32,880 nucleotides of DNA from Winogradskyella sp. (GTDB taxonomy: Bacteria > Bacteroidota > Bacteroidia > Flavobacteriales > Flavobacteriaceae). Under the pieces are notes generated by a model that did no database searches, was not told the DNA's origin, and saw only the letters and a program-made list of their open reading frames with translations. How positions within the stretch are numbered: the first letter of the stretch is position 1; each line of letters starts with the position of its first letter. The DNA lies in assembly GCF_025210595.1 (NCBI RefSeq), contig NZ_JAOARH010000096.1, positions 1 to 32,880 of the forward strand, given 5' to 3'. This document shows, piece by piece, positions 17,167 through 25,246 of the stretch. Made by a program: the position numbers and the translations under genes.

Positions 17167-18846
17167 ATGGATATGAAAAATGTCTCAAACCTAAAATTTT
17201 TAATAGCAATAACGCTTTTAGCTAGTATTGTCAGCTGTAAACGTTCTTCTAACTCTGGTAATGTAGATAGTGCTACAGGCTGGAAAATTAATGACAAAAA
17301 TGGTGGTTTTCAATACAATACAAATTTTAAAGAGCAAGAAACACCTCCAGGCACAGCATTTGTAGAAGGCGGAACCTTTACAATGGGTAAAGTACAAGAC
17401 GACCCAATGCATGATTGGAACAACACTCCTAATCAACAACACATTCAGTCGTTTTATATGGACGAAAGTGAAGTAACTAATATTAACTATTTATATTACT
17501 TACACTATTTAAAAAGTGTTTATCCACCAGACGACCCAAATTATGCTTTAATATATAAAGGTGCACTTCCTGACACTTTAGTTTGGAGAAATCGTTTAGG
17601 TTATAACGAAATGATGACAGAAAACTATTTACGTCATCCTGGTTATGCAAATTACCCTGTTGTAGGTGTAAGTTGGATACAAGCTGTTGAATATGCAAAC
17701 TGGAGATCTAACCGTGTGGCTGAAATGTCTTTACAGGAATCTGGCTACATTAAAAGAGATGCTCACCTTACAGACTTAAGTGCAGAAAGTACTTTTGATG
17801 TTGACACATATATTAATGCTCCAACTCAAACTTACGGAGGAAGCTCTGAGGTTTTAGAAGGTGGCAAAAGAAGACAACAAACTGATGCTGATGGAAACCC
17901 TATTAATGTTTATGCAAATAGAGAATCTGGGTTAATTCCTGTTAAGTACAGACTTCCAACAGAAGCTGAGTGGGAATATGCAGCACTTGGTATGAGCGAA
18001 TTAAGAAGCTATAATGTTTACAGAGGTCGTAAAAAATACCCATGGGATGGTCAATATACCAGATCTGGTAAGCGTGTAAATCGTGGTGACCAAATGGCAA
18101 ACTTTAAGCAAGGTAAAGGTGATTATGGTGGAATTGCAGGATGGTCTGATGATGGTGCTGATATTACTGCCGAAGTTAAATCTTACGCACCAAATGATTA
18201 TGGTTTATATGACATGGCTGGTAACGTAGCTGAATGGGTAGCTGACGTTTACAGACCTATTGTGGATGATGAGTTTAATGACTTTAACTACTATAGAGGT
18301 AATGTTTATACTAAAAATGCTTTAAATGAAGATGGTACTGTAAAGATTGTAACCATTGATGAAATTGTATACGACACTTTACCAAATGGTAAAATCATTG
18401 CTAGAGACTTACCTGGTGAAATTGCTAAGATTCCTGTTGATGATGAGGACACTTATTTAAGAACTCAATTCGATAAGAGTGATAACAGAAACTTTAGAGA
18501 TGGTGACAAGCGTTCTTCTCGTTACTACAGAGAAAGTTTTGATGAAGGAGATGACAGAATTGACGCTACAGGAAAAATGTACAACTCTCCTAAGCATAGA
18601 GTTGAAATGGATTCTACTGATGGTAAACTTCTTAGAGAATATGATAAATCTAACTCAAGAACATCATTAATTAATGACGAAGTAAGAGTTTATAAAGGTG
18701 GTTCTTGGAGAGACAGAGCATATTGGATTGATCCTGCGCAACGTCGTTACTTCCCACAAGATATGGCTACAGATTACATTGGGTTTAGATGTGCTGTATC
18801 TAGAGTAGGTTCTAAATCAGTAAAGACTCAAAAGAGACGTAACTAA
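17167..18846 (+). CDS. gldJ: Gliding motility lipoprotein GldJ
   Basis: 559 residues. GldJ is an outer-membrane lipoprotein needed for gliding and for a stable T9SS core in Flavobacterium. The lipobox SIVSC gives lipidated C24. From about residue 58 onward it has the formylglycine-generating-enzyme (SUMF1) fold signature: FVEGGTFTMGK, DESEVTN, YPVVGVSW, YRLPTEAEWEYAA, YDMAGNVAEW and KGGSWRDRA...GFRCA. Only one other cysteine remains (in GFRCAVS near residue 542), so the FGE redox cysteine pair is absent and the domain is presumably structural. Two ATGs (17167 and 17173) are possible; I kept the first. The tail is basic (KTQKRRN). It is followed by murF behind a terminator. Confidence 0.95.
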   Translation: MDMKNVSNLKFLIAITLLASIVSCKRSSNSGNVDSATGWKINDKNGGFQYNTNFKEQETPPGTAFVEGGTFTMGKVQDDPMHDWNNTPNQQHIQSFYMDESEVTNINYLYYLHYLKSVYPPDDPNYALIYKGALPDTLVWRNRLGYNEMMTENYLRHPGYANYPVVGVSWIQAVEYANWRSNRVAEMSLQESGYIKRDAHLTDLSAESTFDVDTYINAPTQTYGGSSEVLEGGKRRQQTDADGNPINVYANRESGLIPVKYRLPTEAEWEYAALGMSELRSYNVYRGRKKYPWDGQYTRSGKRVNRGDQMANFKQGKGDYGGIAGWSDDGADITAEVKSYAPNDYGLYDMAGNVAEWVADVYRPIVDDEFNDFNYYRGNVYTKNALNEDGTVKIVTIDEIVYDTLPNGKIIARDLPGEIAKIPVDDEDTYLRTQFDKSDNRNFRDGDKRSSRYYRESFDEGDDRIDATGKMYNSPKHRVEMDSTDGKLLREYDKSNSRTSLINDEVRVYKGGSWRDRAYWIDPAQRRYFPQDMATDYIGFRCAVSRVGSKSVKTQKRRN

Positions 18847-18867
18847 AAAACGTTAAATATATTTACT

Positions 18868-18898
18868 AAAAGTCCTGATATTTTTATCAGGACTTTTT
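18868..18898 (+). terminator. Intrinsic terminator between gldJ and murF
   Basis: A 13-bp perfect stem (18868-18880 with 18885-18897, arms AAAAGTCCTGATA/TATCAGGACTTTT), 4-nt loop, then T-rich sequence. It ends only 13 bp before the murF ATG. Confidence 0.8.
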
Positions 18899-18910
18899 AT
18901 TTTTAAGCCT

Positions 18911-20191
18911 ATGGACACAGCAACTATATATAACAAATTTAAAACTTGCACTTCGGTTTCTACAGATACAAGAAAAATTGAGCAAGGTGATATGTATTTC
19001 GCCTTAAAAGGCGACAATTTTGATGGTAATAAGTTTGTTAACCAAGCCTTTGAAAAAGGTGCTAAGTATTGTATTATAGATGACAAAGAAGCTGTAATAA
19101 ACGAGTATTGTATACTCGTTAAAGATGTTTTAAAAACACTTCAAAATTTAGCAACTTTCCATAGAAATGAAATTAATGTTCCTATTATTTCTCTAACAGG
19201 TAGTAATGGAAAGACAACAACAAAAGAACTTATAAATACAGTATTGGCTACCACTTATAAAGTTAAAGCTACCAAAGGTAATCTCAACAACCATATTGGT
19301 GTGCCTCTAACCTTATTATCCTTTACCAACGATTTAGATTTTGGAATAGTAGAGATGGGCGCAAATCATCAAAAAGAAATAGAATTTCTTTCTAATATTG
19401 CCCTACCAGATTATGGCCTTATCACTAATTTCGGTAAAGCACATTTAGAAGGTTTTGGAGGAGTTGAAGGTGTTATAAAAGGAAAATCAGAATTATACGA
19501 TTACTTAAAGATCAACAAAAAAACGGCTTTTATAAACACTGATGATTTTAAACAAACCAAACAGATTGGTGACTATAAAAAAACAATAACATTTGGAGAA
19601 AGTTCTAGCAATGACTGTAAAATAGAATTCATTGAAGCAAATCCTTTTGTTTCTGTAAAATTCAATGATATTAGAATTAACAGTCAACTTATTGGTGATT
19701 ATAATTACGGTAACATCGCTGTAGCAATTGCTATTGGGCAGTATTTTAAAGTTTCTAATACAAACATAAAGACAGTAATTGAAAGATATCAACCTGATAA
19801 CAATCGCTCAGAGATTATAAAAAAGAATAGTACTAACATAATTTTAGATGCTTACAATGCAAATCCAACAAGTATGCTAGCTGCACTTAAAAACTTTAAA
19901 CAACTACACGCAGAAAACAAATACCTTTTTTTAGGAGACATGTTTGAACTTGGTGAAGAAGCAAAAAAAGAACATCAAGCCATAGCTGATTTTGCAGAAA
20001 GTAATTTTAACAATAATATTTATTTGATTGGTGAAAACTTCTATAAAACCGAGACGCAAAAAACCACTCATAAATATTCATGTTTTGAAGATTTAAAATC
20101 AACTTTAAAGGACATGGATTTTAATCAATCTACAATTCTAATAAAAGGGTCTAGAGGAATGGCCTTAGAACGCATTTTAGACGTTATTTAA
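18911..20191 (+). CDS. murF: UDP-MurNAc-tripeptide--D-Ala-D-Ala ligase
   Basis: 426 residues. Cytoplasmic ATP-dependent Mur ligase adding D-Ala-D-Ala to UDP-MurNAc-tripeptide, the last soluble step of peptidoglycan precursor synthesis. N-terminal MurF substrate-binding domain (about 1-85, STDTRKIEQGDMYFALKG), P-loop GSNGKTTT (97-104), Mur ligase middle-domain motif EMGANHQKEIEFL, and C-terminal motif DAYNANPTSM. Length fits, slightly short of E. coli MurF. It follows gldJ on the same strand; the terminator between them leaves unclear how it is expressed. Confidence 0.95.
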   Translation: MDTATIYNKFKTCTSVSTDTRKIEQGDMYFALKGDNFDGNKFVNQAFEKGAKYCIIDDKEAVINEYCILVKDVLKTLQNLATFHRNEINVPIISLTGSNGKTTTKELINTVLATTYKVKATKGNLNNHIGVPLTLLSFTNDLDFGIVEMGANHQKEIEFLSNIALPDYGLITNFGKAHLEGFGGVEGVIKGKSELYDYLKINKKTAFINTDDFKQTKQIGDYKKTITFGESSSNDCKIEFIEANPFVSVKFNDIRINSQLIGDYNYGNIAVAIAIGQYFKVSNTNIKTVIERYQPDNNRSEIIKKNSTNIILDAYNANPTSMLAALKNFKQLHAENKYLFLGDMFELGEEAKKEHQAIADFAESNFNNNIYLIGENFYKTETQKTTHKYSCFEDLKSTLKDMDFNQSTILIKGSRGMALERILDVI

Positions 20192-20201
20192 GCCTTTTTT
20201 T

Positions 20202-20276
20202 ACATTATAAACACATCGCACTTCTGTTATTAAAAATAGAAGTCTTTACTAAATGAAAAGACTTTGTTTATAATGT
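20202..20276. repeat. Nested inverted repeat, possible three-way-junction structure
   Basis: Perfect 12-bp arms ACATTATAAACA (20202-20213) and TGTTTATAATGT (20265-20276) enclose two smaller hairpins: ACTTCT/AGAAGT (20220-20225 with 20238-20243) and AGTCTTT/AAAGACT (20241-20247 with 20257-20263), which share about three bases. If transcribed it would fold as a closing stem with two arms. No T run follows on either strand. Confidence 0.6.
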
Positions 20277-20318
20277 TCTAAATTAATTTACAGTTTTAAG
20301 CTTCGATTAAGGATATAA

Positions 20319-20351
20319 AAAAATCCGATTTGATTTTCAAATCGGATTTTT
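20319..20351 (-). terminator. Intrinsic terminator after tRNA-Val
   Basis: A perfect 14-bp stem (20319-20332 with 20338-20351, arms AAAAATCCGATTTG/CAAATCGGATTTTT) with a 5-nt loop is followed by more T on the minus strand. It begins 8 bp past the tRNA 3' end. Confidence 0.8.
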
Positions 20352-20358
20352 ATTGTTG

Positions 20359-20433
20359 TGGGCGCGAAGGGATTCGAACCCCTGACCCCTTGGGTGTAAA
20401 CCAAGTGCTCTGAACCAACTGAGCTACGCGCCC
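20359..20433 (-). tRNA. tRNA-Val (anticodon TAC)
   Basis: 75 nt on the minus strand. Acceptor arms GGGCGCG and CGCGCCC pair fully, with discriminator A at the 3' end; CCA is not encoded. Anticodon stem CTTGG/CCAAG holds loop TTTACAC, giving anticodon TAC, which reads GUA valine codons. The T arm contains the GGGTTCGAATCCC pattern. A strong promoter and terminator flank it, so it is a single-gene transcript. Confidence 0.95.
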
Positions 20434-20448
20434 CAATTATTTGGACTG

Positions 20449-20477
20449 CAAATATAGACTAGTTTTTAATATCTCAA
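20449..20477 (-). promoter_or_regulatory. Promoter of tRNA-Val
   Basis: On the minus strand, TTG at 20477-20475, an 18-bp spacer and TATATTTG at 20456-20449, placing the transcription start about 10 nt before the mature tRNA 5' end. Confidence 0.65.
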
Positions 20478-20496
20478 AAGATTTTTTAGAAAAAAA

Positions 20497-21714
20497 TTAA
20501 ATTATTTCTGCAACAACAAAAGTACTGCCACCAACATAAATTAAATCTCCTTTTTTTACCTTAGATTTTGCATCTGCATAAGCCTGATTAACACTCACAT
20601 AAGCATTACCTTTAAGATTATTTTTATTGAATTCCTCTTTTAGTATGTTGGCATCTAAACCACGGCTAATATTTGGTTTACAAAAATAATAGGTTGCCTC
20701 CTTGGGTAGTAAAGGTATAATTGAGTCTAAATTTTTATCATTAACTACACCAAAAACAATATGTAATTGATTAAAGTATTCTGATTGTAATTGTTCCATC
20801 ACGTAGCTTAACCCTTCTTTGTTATGAGCTGTATCACAAATAACCTTTGGACTTTGCTGCAAAACTTGCCATCTACCCATTAAACCCGTATTCTCAACAA
20901 CTTTAAGAAGTCCTTTTTTTAGTTCATTCTCAGAAACTTTAAATTTAGATTGTCTTAAAACATAAACAGATTGCATTACCGTTTTAATATTATGCTTTTG
21001 GTAACTTCCTTTTAAATCACACTCATAAGCATTATCTACTAATTGGTCTGTAAAATAAATCTTAGAATTATTCAACCTAGCTTTTTCTTTAAAAACCGAT
21101 TGTGTTTCTTTCTGAGTTTGACCTATAACTACAGGAATATTTCCTTTAATAATTCCTGCTTTCTCTACCGCAATCTTTTCAATAGTATTTCCAAGGAATT
21201 GCATATGATCTAAACCTATATTTGTAATTATAGATAATTCTGGAATAATAATATTGGTTGAATCTAATCGCCCTCCAAGTCCAACTTCTATAACGGCAAT
21301 ATCTACCTCTTGTTTAGCAAAATAATCGAAAGCCATACCAACTGTCATTTCAAAAAAAGATAAGTGGTTTGCTTCAAAAAAAGACTTATTTCGTTTAATG
21401 AAACCTATAACAAATTGTTTGCTTATAACTTTTCCGTTAATACGTATACGCTCTCTAAAATCTTTTAAATGCGGTGAAGTGTATAAACCTACTTTATAAC
21501 CGGCTTCCTGAAGTACAGAAGCCAATAAGTGACTTGTTGACCCTTTACCATTGGTACCTGCTACATGTATAGATTTAAACCTTCTTTCTGGGTTGTTTAA
21601 ATGTTTTGCGAGTATAAGTGTATTAGATAAATCTTCTTTATAGGCAGCTTTCCCCTTGTTTTGATACATTGGAAGCTGTTGAAACATCCAATTGATTGTA
21701 TCTTGGTAGTTCAT
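20497..21714 (-). CDS. folC: Folylpolyglutamate synthase / dihydrofolate synthase
   Basis: 405 residues. ATP-dependent addition of glutamate to dihydropteroate and folates, in the cytoplasm. P-loop GTNGKGST (53-60), the folate-loop stretch YTSPHLKDFRERI (about 78-90), EVGLGGRLDSTN (143-154), the MTVGMAFDYF helix, and a C-terminal ligase domain with DTAHNKEGL. Length is typical of FolC. It starts 3 bp after the tonB-like gene, so it is probably the last gene of the exbB-exbD-tonB operon. Confidence 0.94.
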   Translation of the reverse strand: MNYQDTINWMFQQLPMYQNKGKAAYKEDLSNTLILAKHLNNPERRFKSIHVAGTNGKGSTSHLLASVLQEAGYKVGLYTSPHLKDFRERIRINGKVISKQFVIGFIKRNKSFFEANHLSFFEMTVGMAFDYFAKQEVDIAVIEVGLGGRLDSTNIIIPELSIITNIGLDHMQFLGNTIEKIAVEKAGIIKGNIPVVIGQTQKETQSVFKEKARLNNSKIYFTDQLVDNAYECDLKGSYQKHNIKTVMQSVYVLRQSKFKVSENELKKGLLKVVENTGLMGRWQVLQQSPKVICDTAHNKEGLSYVMEQLQSEYFNQLHIVFGVVNDKNLDSIIPLLPKEATYYFCKPNISRGLDANILKEEFNKNNLKGNAYVSVNQAYADAKSKVKKGDLIYVGGSTFVVAEII

Positions 21715-21717
21715 AGA

Positions 21718-22608
21718 TTATTGTCCTATATCAAAATTAATACTCACAAAACCTACTTGAGTAGCTGGTGCATTTGAATCTGCAGGCCATTTATGAGATA
21801 ACGCTATTTTTTTTGCTGGTTCTAATAAACATGGATGTGTATTTGTTGTGTGTTTTACTCCTGGAGTAGCTTTAACCACTTTCCCTTGTCTATTTACTTC
21901 AATTCTTACGACAACCAATCCATATTCATTACAATCTTGCTTAAAAACTTGTCGAGACGGTTTTCCTCTTCCCCCTAAACCGTAACCTACACCACCTTTG
22001 CCTGGCCCTGATCCTCCAAAGTAACTTGGTGCATAAGGATCACCATCTAATTGGCCTTTATTTCCTCCTTTATTATCTGGTCCTTCACCACCATCGTCAT
22101 TTCCTTTAGAGTTTTTAACTCCACCTATAAGGTTGTCTAGATTTTTCCTTTTTTCTTCCTCTTCTCTTCGTTTTTTTTCTTCGGCTTCTCGTCGTTCTCT
22201 TTCTATTCGTTCTGCTTCAGCTTTGGCTTTAGCCTCTGCCTCTGCTTTAGCCTTTGCTTCGGCTTCTTTTTGTTTTTTTATAGCAATAGCTTCAGCTTCT
22301 TCTTGTGTTAAAACATCTTCGACTTTTGTATTTGGTTCCGCAGACTCAGTTGGCTCTGGCGGTGTAACTTCTGCCTCTTCGGGTTGTGATTCTTCCACAA
22401 CTTTTTCTTGAACTGATTCTCTAGGCTGGCTTAACGGTTTATTACCGCTTCCCATTTCTGTAGTTCCAAAGTTAACAGCCACACCATATTCTTCTGGTGG
22501 ATCTAAATAATTAGGACCAGCAAAAAACAACAACAAAAATAATATCAAGGTAATTAATACCGTGATTTTTGCTGAATTACGTTGATGTTTAGTCTCTAAA
22601 TATTTCAT
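21718..22608 (-). CDS. TonB-family energy transducer
   Basis: 296 residues. One N-terminal membrane helix (about 14-30); an acidic/proline segment (about 52-98); an Ala/Glu/Lys/Arg-rich helical coiled coil (about 101-158); a Gly/Asn/Asp-rich linker (about 162-216); and a C-terminal TonB/TolA-like domain (about 220-296, YGLVVVRIEVNRQGKV) with cysteines C226 and C260 that could form a disulfide. Encoded after exbB and exbD, so it would carry proton-motive energy across the periplasm to an outer-membrane partner. The TolA-like coiled coil leaves a Tol-type envelope role possible. No Pal or TolB gene is adjacent. Confidence 0.85.
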   Translation of the reverse strand: MKYLETKHQRNSAKITVLITLILFLLLFFAGPNYLDPPEEYGVAVNFGTTEMGSGNKPLSQPRESVQEKVVEESQPEEAEVTPPEPTESAEPNTKVEDVLTQEEAEAIAIKKQKEAEAKAKAEAEAKAKAEAERIERERREAEEKKRREEEEKRKNLDNLIGGVKNSKGNDDGGEGPDNKGGNKGQLDGDPYAPSYFGGSGPGKGGVGYGLGGRGKPSRQVFKQDCNEYGLVVVRIEVNRQGKVVKATPGVKHTTNTHPCLLEPAKKIALSHKWPADSNAPATQVGFVSINFDIGQ

Positions 22609-22673
22609 GTTTTTATTTAACCTTTAGACTTAAAAGATTGAAAATCTATACATAGACTTCAAAAACAATGCCG

Positions 22674-23066
22674 TTAATTAGATTTAACTGCCAAGGTAGA
22701 TTTAATCTTATTTCTATTAGCGATATCCATAATATATACCACATGTTTTAAATCTACACTTTCATCTGATCTGATTGTAATGGTAGGCGCGTTTGAACTA
22801 CCAATTTTTGCTAAAACCTCAGCCTCTAACTGATTTTTAGGCACTTGCTTCATATCTACAAAATACTGAAGTTTTTTGTTGACACTTACCGAAACATTTT
22901 TTGTTTGAGTGGTCTTACTTGTAGAACTCGGCAATAACAAATCTATTGCTTCAGCAGATACTAAAGTAGATGCAATCATAAAAAAGATTAATAACAAGAA
23001 TACAATATCTGTCATAGACGACATATTGAATTCTGGTGTTACCTTATTTCTTCCTCTAATATTCAT
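22674..23066 (-). CDS. exbD: ExbD/TolR-family biopolymer transport protein
   Basis: 130 residues. One membrane helix (about 16-38) preceded by the ExbD motif PEFNMSSMTDIVFLLLIFF, with the proton-pathway aspartate D20, then a periplasmic domain. Partner of the ExbB-type channel; its start is 1 bp past the exbB stop. Works with the TonB-family protein encoded next. Confidence 0.92.
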   Translation of the reverse strand: MNIRGRNKVTPEFNMSSMTDIVFLLLIFFMIASTLVSAEAIDLLLPSSTSKTTQTKNVSVSVNKKLQYFVDMKQVPKNQLEAEVLAKIGSSNAPTITIRSDESVDLKHVVYIMDIANRNKIKSTLAVKSN

Positions 23067-23067
23067 A

Positions 23068-23763
23068 TTAGATTGGTTCGTTTAAGTGATCTAAAAATTC
23101 CACAGAATTAGCCTCCATTTGGTAAACCACTTTATCAGTCTTAACTACCAAATGATTGTAAGCTACATAAGCAACAATACCTACAATTAAGCCACCAACT
23201 GTAGTGGTCATTGCGGTATATAATCCATCTGCTAAAGATTTTATATCTATAGAACCACCAGAATTAGCAATTTCAAATATGGATAAAATCATACCTATTA
23301 CAGTTCCTAAAAAACCAATCATTGGTGCAACTCCAGATATTGTTGCCAATACACTAACGTTTTTTTCTAAACTATATATTTCTAAACGACCTGCATTTTC
23401 TATTGCAGTATGAATATCTTCTAGTGGTTTTCCTATTCTAGTGATTCCTTTTGCAATTAATCTAGATACAGGTGAATTTTGCTGAGCACAAAGCATTTGT
23501 GCAGAATCAATTTTACCATTACTTACATGGTCTTTTATTTGATTCATAAAGTTAGCATCTACTTTTGATGCTGCTTTAATGGCAAAAATTCTTTCAAAAT
23601 AAATATAAGTGGCTACTATAAGCAGTAAAAAAAGAATGAGAATAATAACCATTCCTGAAGTTCCACCACTAGTGATTAACTCAATGATAGATAAGGTTTT
23701 TTCTACTTGTTCTCCATCTGTTAAAACCTCAGCTTCATCTTGAATACTACTTAGTAATATCAT
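23068..23763 (-). CDS. exbB: ExbB/TolQ/MotA-family proton channel protein
   Basis: 231 residues. Three membrane helices (about 37-55, 137-163 and 184-204). The stretch ATISGVAPMIGFLGTVIGM (141-159) and AMTTTVGGLIVGI (about 184-196) are the family core. First gene of the exbB-exbD-tonB-folC set. No clear promoter box is visible in the 63 bp upstream. ExbB is preferred over TolQ because there is no pal or tolB nearby, but sequence alone does not separate them. Confidence 0.92.
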   Translation of the reverse strand: MILLSSIQDEAEVLTDGEQVEKTLSIIELITSGGTSGMVIILILFLLLIVATYIYFERIFAIKAASKVDANFMNQIKDHVSNGKIDSAQMLCAQQNSPVSRLIAKGITRIGKPLEDIHTAIENAGRLEIYSLEKNVSVLATISGVAPMIGFLGTVIGMILSIFEIANSGGSIDIKSLADGLYTAMTTTVGGLIVGIVAYVAYNHLVVKTDKVVYQMEANSVEFLDHLNEPI

Positions 23764-23826
23764 ATATTAAGTTTTAAGTTTAAAAGTTTTATTAAGTTAT
23801 AACGCTAGGATTTTAACTTAAGTATA

Positions 23827-25221
23827 TTATAATATGCCTCGCATTACCATAAATGCAATTGCACCTGCTAAAAACCCTACTAATGCCAACCAAGAAATTT
23901 TCTTCAAATACCAGAAAAAATCTATTTTTTCCATTCCCATAGCAACAACACCAGCAGCAGATCCTATAATTAACATACTACCACCTGTACCTGCAGAATA
24001 TGCTATAAAGTGCCATAATTGATTATCTAATGCTTCTGTAAACATTCCTAAACTTGCTGCTACTAATGGTACATTATCAATTACCGCAGAACCAGCACCA
24101 AGAAGTATAACTACTAAATCTGAAACTATTGTTCCTTCTGGTTCTGTACCTATTAGTCCTACACTAGATTTTAACGTATCTGCAAAATTGAATAAAATCC
24201 CTAAAGACTCTAATGCTGCAACAGCCATTAAAATTCCTAAGAAAAATAAAATACTTGGCAACTCTATTTTAGATAATGAATAATGCACTGGGCTATGACT
24301 TGCATGAGCATCATGCTCATCATGTTCTGCTGTAGAAGAAAGTGCAAATTTTGAGTTACTATAAACTTCTGCAAAAATTGCAACAACACCTAAAGATAAC
24401 ATCATACCTACATAAGGAGGTAAATGAGTTATTACTTTAAAAATTGGCACAAATACAATTGCGCCTAACCCTAAGAATAACATCGTAGAACTAAATCTAT
24501 TTTTAGGCTTATCACTTCCTTCTTGCAATTCTAAATCTCCTTTAAACGGTTTTAAAAGTGAAGCGATAAATGTTGGCACCACCATACATAAAAGAGAAGG
24601 AACAAAAAGGTACATAAATAAATTTCCTGTAGAAACTTTATTGCCTATCCAAAGCATGGTTGTTGTAACATCTCCTATTGGAGACCATGCACCACCTGCA
24701 TTTGCAGCAATAATTATTAAACCTGCATACCAAATTCTAATATCTCTATCTTTTACTATTTTTTGAAGAATAGATATTAACACAATTGTTGCGGTAAGGT
24801 TATCAATAATAGCAGATAAAACAAAAGCTAAGATAGAAAACATCCATAAGAGCTTCTTTCTACTATTGAATTTCACTGCAGATTTGATTGTTGAAAAACC
24901 ATCAAAATAATCTATAATCTCAACTATAGTCATTGCACCCAAAAGGAACACTAATATTTCGGCTGTTTTACCTAAATGATGAAGCAAAGTCTCCTCCATT
25001 AAGTGCATTTTTTCTTCATGAGGAAGCAAACCAAAATTTTCCATTAGGCTATGCTTAGCAGAATCGAACCATTGTGAAAAATCATCAATTCCTAATGAAA
25101 TTAATGCCCAACTTATAGCCATCATCACCAAAGCAGGAATTAACTTATCTATTTTAATATTGTGTTCTAAGGTAATGGCTAAATAACCAAAAACGAATAC
25201 AAGGATAATTACCGTTTCCAT
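23827..25221 (-). CDS. nhaD: Na+/H+ antiporter, NhaD family
   Basis: 464 residues, about a dozen membrane helices, ion-transporter (ArsB/NhaD) superfamily. The two paired half-site motifs are present: IIDNLTATIVL (about 138-148) and AVIDNVPLVAA (about 379-389); AANAGGAWSPIGDVTT (about 173-188) is also characteristic. It exchanges Na+ (or Li+) for H+ at the cytoplasmic membrane, fitting a marine host. A hydrophilic loop at about 298-314 is histidine-rich (H300, H303, H306, H309, H313). It follows the Glu/Leu-type dehydrogenase by 25 bp and is probably cotranscribed with it. Confidence 0.92.
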   Translation of the reverse strand: METVIILVFVFGYLAITLEHNIKIDKLIPALVMMAISWALISLGIDDFSQWFDSAKHSLMENFGLLPHEEKMHLMEETLLHHLGKTAEILVFLLGAMTIVEIIDYFDGFSTIKSAVKFNSRKKLLWMFSILAFVLSAIIDNLTATIVLISILQKIVKDRDIRIWYAGLIIIAANAGGAWSPIGDVTTTMLWIGNKVSTGNLFMYLFVPSLLCMVVPTFIASLLKPFKGDLELQEGSDKPKNRFSSTMLFLGLGAIVFVPIFKVITHLPPYVGMMLSLGVVAIFAEVYSNSKFALSSTAEHDEHDAHASHSPVHYSLSKIELPSILFFLGILMAVAALESLGILFNFADTLKSSVGLIGTEPEGTIVSDLVVILLGAGSAVIDNVPLVAASLGMFTEALDNQLWHFIAYSAGTGGSMLIIGSAAGVVAMGMEKIDFFWYLKKISWLALVGFLAGAIAFMVMRGIL

Positions 25222-25246
25222 ATTGTAAATTAAAGAGGAGTGTTTT

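Larger units (their letters stand above)
20192..20358. other. Intergenic region between convergent murF and tRNA-Val
   Basis: 167 bp. It contains the nested inverted repeat (20202-20276) and the tRNA terminator hairpin (20319-20351). There is no coding frame of note. A run of T (about 20195-20201) follows the murF stop without a stem in front of it. Confidence 0.6.

Noticed and set aside
22133-22411. Plus-strand Ser/Ala-rich frame of 92 codons opposite the tonB-like gene
   Set aside because: Low-complexity mirror of the Glu/Ala/Lys coiled-coil codons; no start context or family features.
23792-23821. Inverted repeat TTAAGTTA/TAACTTAA between nhaD and exbB as a terminator
   Set aside because: Stem is short, entirely AT-rich apart from one G-C pair, with a 14-nt loop; too weak to call.
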